Assembly: GCF_016132545.1 (NCBI RefSeq)
Contig: NZ_CP066167.1
Coordinates: 1,949,001-2,013,000 of the forward strand
From: Spongiibacter nanhainus
Lineage (GTDB): Bacteria > Pseudomonadota > Gammaproteobacteria > Pseudomonadales > Spongiibacteraceae
Direction of reading: 5' to 3'
Length of the DNA stretch: 64,000 nucleotides
Positions 25,457 to 34,648 of the stretch are shown here, one piece after another (position 1 is the first letter of the stretch; each line of letters begins with the position of its first letter). Made by a program: the position numbers and the translations under genes. The notes beneath the pieces were generated by a model. The model ran no database searches, was not told the origin of the DNA, and worked only from the letters and a program-made list of their open reading frames with translations.

Positions 25457-26599
25457 ATGGTCGGTGTGCAGATAGTGGGTGCGGGGATTCATAAGTTTGG
25501 TCGTTCTGACGGTGTATCCGGGTTAGATATGGGGGTTGCGGCTGTTCGTTCTTCTCTGGCTGATGCTGGTATTGATTGGGAAGATGTTCAATTTGTTTTT
25601 GGTGGTTCCGCCGACTGTGGTGCTATCGATTCGGTTCTTCCTGTGCTTGGATATACAGGTATTCCGACAATTAACGTTGCAAACGGTTGCGCAACTGGGG
25701 GCTCGAGTTTGGTCTCTGCGGTAGCGGCTATTCGCTCCGGGGAATACGAGCTGGGTGTGGTGCTGGGGTTTGATAAGCATGCGCGTGGCGCGTTTAACGC
25801 AGATCCGGAATTGTTCGGCTTGCCACAGTGGTATGGGCAGGCAGGATTTATGTTAACAACTCAATTTTTTGCGATGAAGATCAAGCGGTACATGTGGGAG
25901 TACGGCATTGATGAAGAAAGTTTGGCTAGGGTAGCTGAAAAGTCGTTTATCAATGGTGCCTTGGCGGAGCATGCATGGCGGCGCACTCCGATCGGGTTCG
26001 ATGAGATCGTATCGTCTCCGATGGTGTCGGATCCACTGCGGAAGTATATGTTTTGTTCGCCCTCGGAGGGAGCTGTTGCCTTGGTGGTGGCATCTGAAAA
26101 ATATGTTAAAGAAAAAGGTTTAAGTGGGCCGCATATTAAGGGCGTTTCAATTAAGTCCAGGTTAAAGGGCTCGTTTGAGGTCTTTTCGCCATCTATGCCT
26201 TTCGATAGGGATGTCTCGCCTACTGTGCTCGCGGCCCAGGACGTGTTTGAAAAAACCTCGGTGTCTCCACGTGATATCAATATTGCACAGCTGCAGGATA
26301 CTGAGTCTGGTGCAGAAATTATGCATATGGCGGAAAATGGATTTTGTGAAGACGGTGAGCAATCGGCGATGCTAAAAAATGGCGAGACTGGCTTGCGTGG
26401 AAGGCTGCCAATTAATACTGATGGTGGATGTATTGCTTGTGGTGAGCCGATAGCGGCGTCTGGATTGCGCCAAGTTTATGAGAACTATACGCAATTAAAG
26501 GGGCGGGCTGGAAAGCGCCAAGTTGAGAGCGTTCGTCTCGCATATAGCCATGTTTACGGTGCCCCTGGGGTATCCGCTGTTTGTATCCTGGAAAAATAG
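25457..26599 (+). CDS. Thiolase-fold enzyme (SCP-x/Ltp2-like)
   Basis: 380 residues from the ATG at 25457, which has GGGAG at 6 bp; a longer frame from 25400 has no RBS and overlaps the upstream gene. The fold is that of lipid-transfer-protein/SCP-x thiolases: VQIVGAGIHKFGRSDG at the start, INVANGCATGGSSLVSAV with Cys78 in the thiolase nucleophile position, RKYMFCSPSEGAVALVVAS near 205, and a C-terminal YSHVYGAPGVSAVCIL. With a DUF35 partner it could be a thiolase or, like Ltp2, an aldolase that releases a C2/C3 unit from a CoA thioester; retention of Cys78 leaves thiolysis open. Confidence 0.85.
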   Translation: MVGVQIVGAGIHKFGRSDGVSGLDMGVAAVRSSLADAGIDWEDVQFVFGGSADCGAIDSVLPVLGYTGIPTINVANGCATGGSSLVSAVAAIRSGEYELGVVLGFDKHARGAFNADPELFGLPQWYGQAGFMLTTQFFAMKIKRYMWEYGIDEESLARVAEKSFINGALAEHAWRRTPIGFDEIVSSPMVSDPLRKYMFCSPSEGAVALVVASEKYVKEKGLSGPHIKGVSIKSRLKGSFEVFSPSMPFDRDVSPTVLAAQDVFEKTSVSPRDINIAQLQDTESGAEIMHMAENGFCEDGEQSAMLKNGETGLRGRLPINTDGGCIACGEPIAASGLRQVYENYTQLKGRAGKRQVESVRLAYSHVYGAPGVSAVCILEK

Positions 26600-26645
26600 T
26601 ACATCGTTTTAGGTGGTAATAGATTATTTAGTTAGGAGTGACAAA

Positions 26646-28043
26646 GTGGCGAATATAATAAAAGGCGTAGCAAGTAAAGTTAGTCCCTTGGTTCCGGACT
26701 TACTGGCTCATGATTCGTTTTCTAATGAGGCCCTTTCCGCGGATGGCAATTACATGCCAGAAGGCGTGAATATTGATGTGTCGAAATATATCAGTGAAGA
26801 CTTTGCTGAACTTGAGAGAGAAAAAATCTGGAAAAAATGCTGGCAGTATGCGGCGCGTGTAGAAGATATACCCAGGGTGGGGGATCGTACCGAGTATACC
26901 GTGAGTGGCTTATCCTGCTTTATTGTGCGTGGCGACGACAATGAAATTCGGGCGTATTTGAATAGTTGTCCGCACCGCGGCACCAAGCTGTGTGTTGGCT
27001 TTGCCAGTTCAGGCGAAGTTGTTTGCCCGTTTCACGGCTGGAAATGGCATTTAGACGGCAAGATTAAATGGATTCCCAGTGAGTGGGATTTCCAAAGTTG
27101 CGACAAAGACGACGCAGGGCTTGTTGAGATTAAGTGTGAGGTTTGGCAGGGCTACATATTCATTAACTTCGATGACAACGCCAAACCCTTAGATAAGTAC
27201 CTTGGTGTACTGAAGCCACACTTTGCAACACTACCTCAGCTGAACCGCGTTACGATTGCTCGTGTGAAAAAAGTCATTAAGGCGAACTGGAAAGTGGCGA
27301 TGGAAGCCTTTTTGGAGTCGTATCACACTATTGAAACACATCCGCAGATACTAAATACCTTGGCTGATGCCAGTACCAAATATGATGTGTGGGATGACGC
27401 TGTTTCCTCGGTTAGCCGCTTGTACTCACCGATGTCTGTTCCTAGCCCGCATTTGGGGGATGAAGTGGACTTGGCTGAATGCGCCAAAGAGTACGCGAAA
27501 GCCATGGAAATGCCCGGGCTAGAACATTTAAATTTTGTGCTCGATAGGAATAGTAACCTGGCGCCTCGGACCCAGGTAGCTAATTGGCGCCGGTCTGTCT
27601 TTAAAGAAGTTCTCGGGGTGAATTTAGAAAGCATGCCCGATGCTGCACTGCTGGATGCGATTCAGTACTGGATGTTTCCCAATTTTTGTCCGTGGTATGG
27701 AGAGGGTGGCCCCATTGCGTACCAATTCCTGCCAGTGAACGGCAAGACCAATGAATGTGTAATGGAAGTCAGGTTGCTAGCGCCATTGCCTGACGGTGTG
27801 CCTCTTCCTGAGGTGCCGACACAAATTGATTATCTGGACGCCTGCGACAGTTTTGCAGAGAAAGCCACTGGGTTTGGAAGCTTGGCCATGGTGTTTGATC
27901 AAGACATGATCAATATTCCGGTTATTCAGGAAGGCATAGAAAATGCTTATCATTTAAATAAATCAAAAGTGCGTCTGGCGGATTACCAAGAGCAGCGTAT
28001 AGCTTATTTTCACGAAGTGCTGGACCGGTGGGTAGCTAAATAA
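26646..28043 (+). CDS. Rieske non-heme iron oxygenase, alpha subunit
   Basis: 465 residues from the GTG at 26646, chosen because AGGAG lies 7 bp upstream; an alternative GTG at 26613 lacks an RBS. Rieske [2Fe-2S] ligands: Cys108-x-His110 (NSCPHRGTKL) and Cys127-x2-His130 (VCPFHGWKW). The catalytic domain has NWKVAMEAFLESYHTIETHP (two Fe-binding His, Glu at the electron-bridging position often held by Asp) and DQDMINIPVIQEG with the third ligand Asp. It hydroxylates the substrate using electrons from a ferredoxin, probably the Rieske protein encoded next. No beta subunit is present. Substrate unknown. Confidence 0.92.
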   Translation: MANIIKGVASKVSPLVPDLLAHDSFSNEALSADGNYMPEGVNIDVSKYISEDFAELEREKIWKKCWQYAARVEDIPRVGDRTEYTVSGLSCFIVRGDDNEIRAYLNSCPHRGTKLCVGFASSGEVVCPFHGWKWHLDGKIKWIPSEWDFQSCDKDDAGLVEIKCEVWQGYIFINFDDNAKPLDKYLGVLKPHFATLPQLNRVTIARVKKVIKANWKVAMEAFLESYHTIETHPQILNTLADASTKYDVWDDAVSSVSRLYSPMSVPSPHLGDEVDLAECAKEYAKAMEMPGLEHLNFVLDRNSNLAPRTQVANWRRSVFKEVLGVNLESMPDAALLDAIQYWMFPNFCPWYGEGGPIAYQFLPVNGKTNECVMEVRLLAPLPDGVPLPEVPTQIDYLDACDSFAEKATGFGSLAMVFDQDMINIPVIQEGIENAYHLNKSKVRLADYQEQRIAYFHEVLDRWVAK

Positions 28044-28372
28044 TGCAATTGGTAATTGAGAGTGACGGTAAGCGAGAGCTTATCGAAACGCCAGAATTAA
28101 AACCAGAAACCTCAGTTCAAATTGATGCATTCAAAAAAGATTTGTTGGTTGTAAAAGATGCGAGTGGAGAGGTCTACGCAATTGAGAATTACTGCCCACA
28201 TGCGATCCAAAAATTAGCCGATGGGGAGGTGATTGGTTCAATGATTAAATGCAAAAAACATGGTGCAGTATTCAGCTTGGTTGATGGCCGCTGTATCGGT
28301 AATGAACGAATTGGTAATCTCAATAAATATTCGGTGTCAGAAGTAGATGGCGCGATAATAATTAAACTATAG
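28043..28372 (+). CDS. Rieske-type ferredoxin
   Basis: 109 residues. The ATG overlaps the end of the oxygenase gene (TAATG). Cluster ligands are in NYCPHAIQKL and KCKKHGAVF with VDGRCIG after them, the pattern of small Rieske ferredoxins. It probably passes electrons to the oxygenase encoded immediately upstream. No ferredoxin reductase is encoded nearby. Confidence 0.9.
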   Translation: MQLVIESDGKRELIETPELKPETSVQIDAFKKDLLVVKDASGEVYAIENYCPHAIQKLADGEVIGSMIKCKKHGAVFSLVDGRCIGNERIGNLNKYSVSEVDGAIIIKL

Positions 28373-28380
28373 AGCTAGTT

Positions 28381-30360
28381 ATGAAATATACGCACGTCAA
28401 TACGCCCCTTAAGATTGGGCCTGTTGAAATCAAGAATAGAATTGTCCGTCCGGCACACGGGACATTGATTGGGCAAGGCTCCGTTAACGATAATTTAATT
28501 GCCTATCATGAGGAGCGGGCCAAGGGCGGTGTTGCCCTGTCTATTATTGAAATTATGGGGGTTCATCCCAGTTCATTAGGTGCATTAAATAGCTATGATC
28601 CCTCGCTTGAGGAGAGTTATCCCAAGCTAGTTGATGCCTGCCATATGCATGGAATGAAAGTATTCCAGCAGCTTTGGCACGGTGGCCATAACATTGCGAT
28701 GCCTTCGGTGGACGGCTCTCCGCCCTGGTCAGCATCGGCAATTCGAGGCCTACACTCTGCGCAGACTCCGACGCCAATGACGTTATCGATGATCAAGGAG
28801 ATTATCGCATCGTTTGAAGCTGGCGCCAGAAAGTGTGAAGAATGGGGCGTTGACGGCGTCGAAATCCATTGTGCGCATGGCTACTTGCCGGCCCAGTTCT
28901 TGTCGCCAGCGATAAATCAGCGCGATGATGAATACGGTGGCAGTTTAGAAAATAGAGCACGGTTTATTATAGAGCTAGTGGCAGCGGTTCGAGCGGCAGT
29001 GTCTCCGAATATCGCGGTTGGTGTGCGGGTTGCGCCGGATACTTTAGAGGGTGGTGCGGGTCTTGAGGACTATCAGTACATTGTTAAGACGTTAGAAGAA
29101 AAAAAGCTGATTGACTATGTCAATATCTCGCTTGGTAACTACCAGACATTCCCCAAAATGATCGGCGGAATGCATGAGCCGGCGGGTTATGAAATGGATA
29201 CGAGTTCGGTGATCGCTGCGTCAACCGACTTGCCAACGATAGTTGTCGGACGCTTCAGAACATTGGAAGAAGCCGATCAGCTGATCCGTTCCGGTGACGC
29301 GGATATGGTAGGGATGGTGCGTGCGTTGATCGCTGATCCCAACTTGGTGGCGAAATCGTTAGATGATCGAGCAGATGACGTTCGCCCCTGTATTGGCTGT
29401 AACCAAGGATGTGTGGCTGGAATATATAAACCCATCATGCCCGTGATGGGCTGCACGGTTAACCCAGCAGTAGGGTTGGAGAATTTTCTTTCGGAAAACC
29501 TGATTCAAGCTGCCCAGCAGACTAAGAAGGTCGTCGTTATTGGCGGTGGCCCAGCGGGGATGGAAGCGGCGAGAGTGGCGGCCTTGCGTGGTCATACAGT
29601 TTCGTTGTTCGAAGCGAATAAAGAGCTTGGGGGAAAATTGCGTTATGCGGCCCTGGCGCCGACGCGGGCAGGGATTCGTGATATAGCGGTGTGGCAAGAA
29701 GAGCAGCTCTATAAGCACGGCGTCGACGTCCATCTTAACAGTTTTGTGGAAATGGCCGATATCACTACATTAAACCCTGACATGGTAATCGTTGCTGTTG
29801 GGGCTACACCGCGTAGCGACGGTAAGCAGTTATCGAATCCTGGTGAAGAAATTACGCTAATTAATAATGCACAGCTAAAAACCAGCGTTGAGCTATTTGA
29901 AGAAGGCAAAGACTACAGCGGTAAAGATGTCACCGTGATTGATGATCTTGGAGAGTATGAGGCGATTGCCTGTGCGGAGTATTTGTTGTCGATGGGCGCG
30001 AATGTAAATTACGTCACGCGACACACCAGCTTTGCGCCTTATGCTGAATATTCATTGATGACAGAACCTGCCCTGAAGCGGCTATACGGTGAGCGTTTCA
30101 CTTTACATTTACGCAGCCGAGTAACTGGATTTGACGGCCAAAATGTAGCTGTTCTGCCAACCTATATTGACAGAGCAGAAGATGGAATGACCGTGGCAGC
30201 TGCTGAGGTTTTCTATATCTCATCTGGCACTAGCAATAGCGAATATCTGAATATCTTTAATGAAACTACTGTTGATATTAAATATATTGGAGATGCAAGA
30301 AGCAGCAGAAGCTTAGTGGAGGCTATTGCCGATGGCTATAAAAGTACAATATTTTCCTAA
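28381..30360 (+). CDS. NADH:flavin oxidoreductase / 2,4-dienoyl-CoA reductase-type (OYE family)
   Basis: 659 residues, two modules. N-terminal FMN TIM barrel: HGYLPAQFLSPAINQRDDEYG near residue 165 is the OYE/FadH signature. A [4Fe-4S] cluster motif follows (CIGCNQGC and MGCTVN near 340-360). The C-terminal module has an FAD/NAD(P) dinucleotide fold, VVVIGGGPAGMEAARVAALRG near residue 385. Enzymes with this layout reduce activated C=C bonds, such as dienoyl-CoA, or demethylate amines. In this operon it likely reduces an unsaturated ring or side-chain intermediate. It starts 8 bp after the Rieske ferredoxin and is followed by the second TonB receptor after 29 bp. Confidence 0.9.
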   Translation: MKYTHVNTPLKIGPVEIKNRIVRPAHGTLIGQGSVNDNLIAYHEERAKGGVALSIIEIMGVHPSSLGALNSYDPSLEESYPKLVDACHMHGMKVFQQLWHGGHNIAMPSVDGSPPWSASAIRGLHSAQTPTPMTLSMIKEIIASFEAGARKCEEWGVDGVEIHCAHGYLPAQFLSPAINQRDDEYGGSLENRARFIIELVAAVRAAVSPNIAVGVRVAPDTLEGGAGLEDYQYIVKTLEEKKLIDYVNISLGNYQTFPKMIGGMHEPAGYEMDTSSVIAASTDLPTIVVGRFRTLEEADQLIRSGDADMVGMVRALIADPNLVAKSLDDRADDVRPCIGCNQGCVAGIYKPIMPVMGCTVNPAVGLENFLSENLIQAAQQTKKVVVIGGGPAGMEAARVAALRGHTVSLFEANKELGGKLRYAALAPTRAGIRDIAVWQEEQLYKHGVDVHLNSFVEMADITTLNPDMVIVAVGATPRSDGKQLSNPGEEITLINNAQLKTSVELFEEGKDYSGKDVTVIDDLGEYEAIACAEYLLSMGANVNYVTRHTSFAPYAEYSLMTEPALKRLYGERFTLHLRSRVTGFDGQNVAVLPTYIDRAEDGMTVAAAEVFYISSGTSNSEYLNIFNETTVDIKYIGDARSSRSLVEAIADGYKSTIFS

Positions 30361-30389
30361 TAACATAATGAGTTTAGAGGTTGTTAGAC

Positions 30390-32711
30390 ATGGTGATTTT
30401 CCGATCGAAGCTAATGTTGCTGCTATTTCTGTGGGGTGGAATAGGTTTACATAGCATTTTCGCATTTGGTAATGAGAAAACAAAGTCCAACCGGATGATA
30501 GAAGAGGTTGTTGTTGTTGCACAAAAACGTGAAGAGAAGATGCAAGACATCCCCATTTCGATTCAAGCATTTTCCTCAGATAGGCTTGACGCAATGGGGA
30601 TTACCTCTATTCCTGATTTGCAGTTGGTAGCGCCGGGTTTGAACTACACTGAAACATCTGGTTTTTCTATTATTTATATTCGAGGTGTAGGTTCAGATAC
30701 ATTTTTGATGGGTGATCCCAACGTCGCAACTTACTTGGATGGCGTCTATTTGCCCTTCGCTTTTGGTCAGAGTCAGGAGTTATTTGGTATAGAACGAATA
30801 GAGGTACTTAAGGGACCGCAAGGCACATTATTTGGCCGAGGCGCTAATGGTGGTGCAATCAATATCATGACCAAGTCGCCTTCGTTAACTGAGCCAGAGG
30901 TCCAGCTTGAGGTGGGCTACGATTCGTTAAATACCACGCAAACAAAAGCCTATTTCTCCTACCCATTAGCGGACACGTTAGCGATGTCTATCTCGACGGC
31001 CTATAAGTCAGGGGATCATTGGTATGATGAAGAGTCAACCGGGGGGGGGGAGAAGTTACCTCAAGTCTCATCACAAGCCATGCGCGTAAAGTTGTTATGG
31101 ACTCCAGTTGATGAGTTGGAATTGGGCTTTTCTTATATGCAATCGCTGTCGCAAGGTACGTCCTCTGGTTTACAAGGGAATTCCGAGCCGAGCCTGTTAG
31201 CGCAAGCTTTGGGTATAACGCCACAAAAGGGGTACACCATTGATAATGATGTCCCTGTATTTTTGCATTCAAATAACAAAATTATGAGTGTTAATGGAGT
31301 GTGGGCCGGAGAGCAGCACGACTATAAGTTTCTAGTGAGCCGCCAAAACGGATCACCATCTGGCTTGTTTATTGATTTCGATGGTGCGCCGGAGGGGATT
31401 GCCTATTTCGGTACAGCAGATGGATCTATAAATGAGGTTGATACTGCTGAACTGCAGATGGTATCGACGCCTGGAAATTGGGCGGGTAGTAACGTTCGTT
31501 ACAATCTCGGATATTATTTCGTGAATTGGACGTCTGCGCTTGATCCGGTTTTCTTAGGTTTACTTGCCGTAGACCTCTCTACAGGTGTTAAAAATTCCTC
31601 TCTTAGTCTGCCTGCTGGTTTTGTTGGGTTATTAGACTCCCTCCTAGAGCCATTATTAGGCTTTGGTACGCCGTCGGGTGCCGTTCGATTGGTGGGTAAG
31701 AATACGCTGGAATCCCACGCATTATACGCCCAAACATCAATTGACTTTCTTAATGATTTTACATTTACAGTCGGCGTTCGGTACCAAGAAGAAACAAGAA
31801 CGCTTGATGAATCCAGTTCTTCGCTTGGCGACTCGAATATAGAGCCTGTTGTATTTATACAAAAATATGAAGATATAGAGGATGAGGTGAAGAGCACTAA
31901 ACCAAAGATAGGTTTAGAGTATCGACCACCGTTCCTGGATGAAGGGATGATATACGCAAGTTGGCAGCAATCGATTAAAGGTACCCAGTTTAACTTGATT
32001 AATATTTATGACCCACCAGAAATAGTTTTGCCTGAGGAGATGGATGCCATTGAACTTGGTATAAAAACATCGCCCTTTGGTGCGGGATCAGTATTTAATT
32101 TTGCCTACTTTAAATACGACATTGAAAACCTCCAGGTTCAATTTGTCTCTTTGCTTCAAGGCGGGGCGGTTACGCAAGAGAATGCGGGGGGGGCTGCGAT
32201 AGAGGGTTTTGAATTTGAGTTTCAAACGTTGCTTTTCCCTAGTGTAGTCGACAATTTGGTCCTAATTGCTAACGGTACCATGCTGACCACTAAGGAATAT
32301 ACAGAATATCTTAATGGTAGCGGATTCGATCCAAATACAGGCTTACTATCGACCGGCAACGATTTTTCAGGGAATGAGATTGCTCGGGCGCCTGATACTA
32401 CCGGGACAGTGGGAATATCAAAAACTACTGAAGTGCCCGGTGGAAGCTTAGAAATCGGCGCAGATTATTACTATAACTCTGGATTCTATTATCTTGCACA
32501 GAATTCGGAAAAAAGCGTAGAGGATGCCTATACGGTATTGAATGCGAGGGTCAGCTATTTTTATCAGCCAGCAAATTTACGTATCACGCTATATGGAAGG
32601 AACCTTCAAGGAACAGAATACAATTATGGCCGATTTCATGTGGATTTTGGTACGGCAGATTATAAGGCACCACGGGATATCGTTGGTTTGAAAGTAAACT
32701 GGCAGTTTTAA
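30390..32711 (+). CDS. TonB-dependent outer-membrane receptor 2
   Basis: 773 residues; the ATG at 30390 has AGAGG 9 bp upstream, better than a TTG nine bases earlier. Signal peptide (LMLLLFLWGGIGLHSIFAFG), TonB-box region RMIEEVVVVAQKREEKMQD, plug with GTLFGRGANGGAIN, barrel ending VNWQF. It is paralogous to the receptor at 22421; the C-terminal half is almost identical, the N-terminal half is not. A G10 run at 31041-31050 lies in frame (codons for Thr-Gly-Gly-Gly-Glu), where receptor 1 has mixed codons; another G8 is at 32186-32193. It is embedded inside the catabolic operon, so import is coupled to breakdown. Confidence 0.92.
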   Translation: MVIFRSKLMLLLFLWGGIGLHSIFAFGNEKTKSNRMIEEVVVVAQKREEKMQDIPISIQAFSSDRLDAMGITSIPDLQLVAPGLNYTETSGFSIIYIRGVGSDTFLMGDPNVATYLDGVYLPFAFGQSQELFGIERIEVLKGPQGTLFGRGANGGAINIMTKSPSLTEPEVQLEVGYDSLNTTQTKAYFSYPLADTLAMSISTAYKSGDHWYDEESTGGGEKLPQVSSQAMRVKLLWTPVDELELGFSYMQSLSQGTSSGLQGNSEPSLLAQALGITPQKGYTIDNDVPVFLHSNNKIMSVNGVWAGEQHDYKFLVSRQNGSPSGLFIDFDGAPEGIAYFGTADGSINEVDTAELQMVSTPGNWAGSNVRYNLGYYFVNWTSALDPVFLGLLAVDLSTGVKNSSLSLPAGFVGLLDSLLEPLLGFGTPSGAVRLVGKNTLESHALYAQTSIDFLNDFTFTVGVRYQEETRTLDESSSSLGDSNIEPVVFIQKYEDIEDEVKSTKPKIGLEYRPPFLDEGMIYASWQQSIKGTQFNLINIYDPPEIVLPEEMDAIELGIKTSPFGAGSVFNFAYFKYDIENLQVQFVSLLQGGAVTQENAGGAAIEGFEFEFQTLLFPSVVDNLVLIANGTMLTTKEYTEYLNGSGFDPNTGLLSTGNDFSGNEIARAPDTTGTVGISKTTEVPGGSLEIGADYYYNSGFYYLAQNSEKSVEDAYTVLNARVSYFYQPANLRITLYGRNLQGTEYNYGRFHVDFGTADYKAPRDIVGLKVNWQF
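31041..31050 (+). repeat. G10 homopolymer inside TonB receptor 2
   Basis: Ten consecutive G within coding sequence in an AT-rich gene, about 217 codons after the start. Gain or loss of one G would truncate the receptor. Confidence 0.85.
31615..32702 (+). repeat. Near-identical tract shared with receptor 1
   Basis: Counterpart of 23643-24730; the similarity rises abruptly at the codons for GFVGLLDSLLEPLLGFGTPS and continues to the stop. Confidence 0.8.
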
Positions 32712-32729
32712 TACATCGGGAGCTATAAA

Positions 32730-33329
32730 ATGAAAAATAAAATTATCTATTTGTTTCTAGTTAAATTTATATTTGGGTTTGTGTGTATTCTTCCCGTATC
32801 GGTTATGGCTGATAACGATATGTGGACGGACAAAAAGTATGTATTTGCTTTTGGCAATAAACGGATAGCAAACGACGACAGTGATCTCGATGAGACAATG
32901 GGATGGGGAGTCGGATTTGGCTACTTTCTCGACAAATGGTCTGTAGAAACCGTATTTCATGGAGAAGTTGCACAAGATGGGAATGCCGATGGGAGCGATG
33001 CAAAAATCAACGGTATTTCAATGCATGTTTTGAAGTTTCCAATTGATAGCGTTCCCGGTGTGTTTGCTAAGTTAGGATTTGGGATTGCTGAGTATTCAGA
33101 TTTTCCCACCGCAACCAACGATGATGATTATCTGGTTACTCAATTTAAATTGGGTGGAGGGTATATTCATAAAATGCTGATAAACGATTTTGAACTTGGT
33201 ATCAGATTTGATGCAACGTATATCTACGGGACTCGAGAAGAACGCCTTAATGCTCAGCGGAATGATATCAATTCCCCTCATTTTTATCGAGACATGAACT
33301 ACTCTTTAGGCGCGGTTATTCCATTTTAA
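32730..33329 (+). CDS. Outer-membrane beta-barrel protein
   Basis: 199 residues. Signal peptide (IIYLFLVKFIFGFVCILPVSVMA), then alternating amphipathic strands rich in Gly and aromatic residues (GWGVGFGYFLDKWSVETVFHG; FELGIRFDATYIYGT) ending in a C-terminal Phe (SLGAVIPF), the barrel-assembly signal. The size matches an 8-stranded OmpW/OmpA-like barrel. It lies 18 bp after receptor 2 and 44 bp before the P450, so it may be a pore for a hydrophobic substrate or product. Confidence 0.75.
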   Translation: MKNKIIYLFLVKFIFGFVCILPVSVMADNDMWTDKKYVFAFGNKRIANDDSDLDETMGWGVGFGYFLDKWSVETVFHGEVAQDGNADGSDAKINGISMHVLKFPIDSVPGVFAKLGFGIAEYSDFPTATNDDDYLVTQFKLGGGYIHKMLINDFELGIRFDATYIYGTREERLNAQRNDINSPHFYRDMNYSLGAVIPF

Positions 33330-33373
33330 AAGTCAATATTTATATAAATATATCGTAATTCAGGAGGTTTTTA

Positions 33374-34624
33374 ATGTTGAATCCAGATGATTATAGTTTA
33401 ATCGATGAGGACGTTCAAAAGTGCCCTTTCGATTTTTACAAGGCGATGAGGTCAGAATGCCCAGTGTATGAGATGCCGGAAACAGGTTTTTTCATAGTGA
33501 GTAAGTACGATGACTGTATGACGGCATTGAGAGACCCAGCGGTTTTCTCTAGCAAGATGGGCTTTAGGGTTATGGAAAACTCTGAGGAGGTTGATCGAAT
33601 TCTTGAAGAAGGCGGTTACGGTGACCAAGTGGACACGCTTGTGACCAATGATCCACCGTCGCATACGCGTTACAGACAATATGTAAACCGAGCCTTTACG
33701 GCTCAGCGTGTCAGTGGCATGCAGCCGTATATCCAGAAGATTATTTCCGATACGTTTGCAGATATTGGTGATAAAAATAATATGGAAGTGGTAACAGAAT
33801 TCGCCATTCCCATTCCTATGAAAATTATTGCAGACCAGTTAGGCGTTAGCCGTGACGATATGGGTAAGTTCAAAGAGTGGTCTGACGCCGCTGTTGAACC
33901 GTTAGGTGGGCTTATTACGCCCGAGCGTCACATTGAAGTGGCCAAGTTGATGGTCGAGTTCCAGCACTATTTCGCAGATCGTATTAAGGAGCGCCAGGAT
34001 GCAGAAGAAGGCGTCTACGATGATATGCTTAACGATTTGGTACAAGCCAGAGTGGAAGGGGAGGAGCCACTCGACTATCGGGAGTTGCTGTCTATCTTGC
34101 TGCAACTTCTAGTTGCTGGCAACGAAACGACTACTAACACGATCGTCTCTGGTGTGTTGCTGTTGTGTCGTAACCCGGACCTGCTGAATGAAATCTACGA
34201 GGACGACTCCAAGGCAGAAAAATTTGCTGAAGAAGTGTTGCGCCTTGAATCTCCAGTGCAGGGCTTGTTCCGTATGACTACCCAGGATGTTGAGCTCGGT
34301 GGTGTGAAAATTCCTGAAGGCTCAATAGTTAACCTACGTTATGGCTCCGCCAATCGTGACGAAAAGATATTCCCAGATTCCGAGAATCTAGATCTCGGTA
34401 GGAAGGGTATCCGTCGTCATTTGGCGTTTGGGTCAGGCATTCATTCCTGCATTGGATCGCAGCTGGCGAGAAAGGAGCTGGAATATACTTTCAGCTTCTT
34501 GGCTAAACAGCTCTCCCACATAGAAATGGATCCGCAAGATCAGTCAGTGGAATATCACCCTAGCTTGATACTCCGTGGCATTAAAAAGTTAGATGTGAGC
34601 TTTGTTCGCAGGGAAGCCGGTTAA
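33374..34624 (+). CDS. Cytochrome P450
   Basis: 416 residues, a soluble bacterial class I P450. I-helix oxygen-activation motif LLVAGNETTTNTI near residue 250; K-helix ExxR in EEVLRLESPVQG; heme-binding loop HLAFGSGIHSCIGSQLARKEL with the thiolate Cys near residue 358. An AGGAGG-type RBS precedes the ATG. It needs a ferredoxin and reductase; the small Fe-S ferredoxin at 38511 is the likely donor. Expected role: hydroxylation or successive oxidation of an unactivated carbon, for example a terminal methyl before CoA activation. Confidence 0.94.
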   Translation: MLNPDDYSLIDEDVQKCPFDFYKAMRSECPVYEMPETGFFIVSKYDDCMTALRDPAVFSSKMGFRVMENSEEVDRILEEGGYGDQVDTLVTNDPPSHTRYRQYVNRAFTAQRVSGMQPYIQKIISDTFADIGDKNNMEVVTEFAIPIPMKIIADQLGVSRDDMGKFKEWSDAAVEPLGGLITPERHIEVAKLMVEFQHYFADRIKERQDAEEGVYDDMLNDLVQARVEGEEPLDYRELLSILLQLLVAGNETTTNTIVSGVLLLCRNPDLLNEIYEDDSKAEKFAEEVLRLESPVQGLFRMTTQDVELGGVKIPEGSIVNLRYGSANRDEKIFPDSENLDLGRKGIRRHLAFGSGIHSCIGSQLARKELEYTFSFLAKQLSHIEMDPQDQSVEYHPSLILRGIKKLDVSFVRREAG

Positions 34625-34648
34625 TATTAGTCAAAGTAGGGTAACAGA

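Noticed and set aside
26597-26614. TAGTACATCG half-site at the thiolase stop codon
   Set aside because: Only one arm matches the island motif, and it falls inside the dense operon at a stop codon.
30981-31272. Minus-strand open frames inside both TonB receptors
   Set aside because: They are shadows of the receptor coding frame and appear in both paralogues simply because the sequence is shared.
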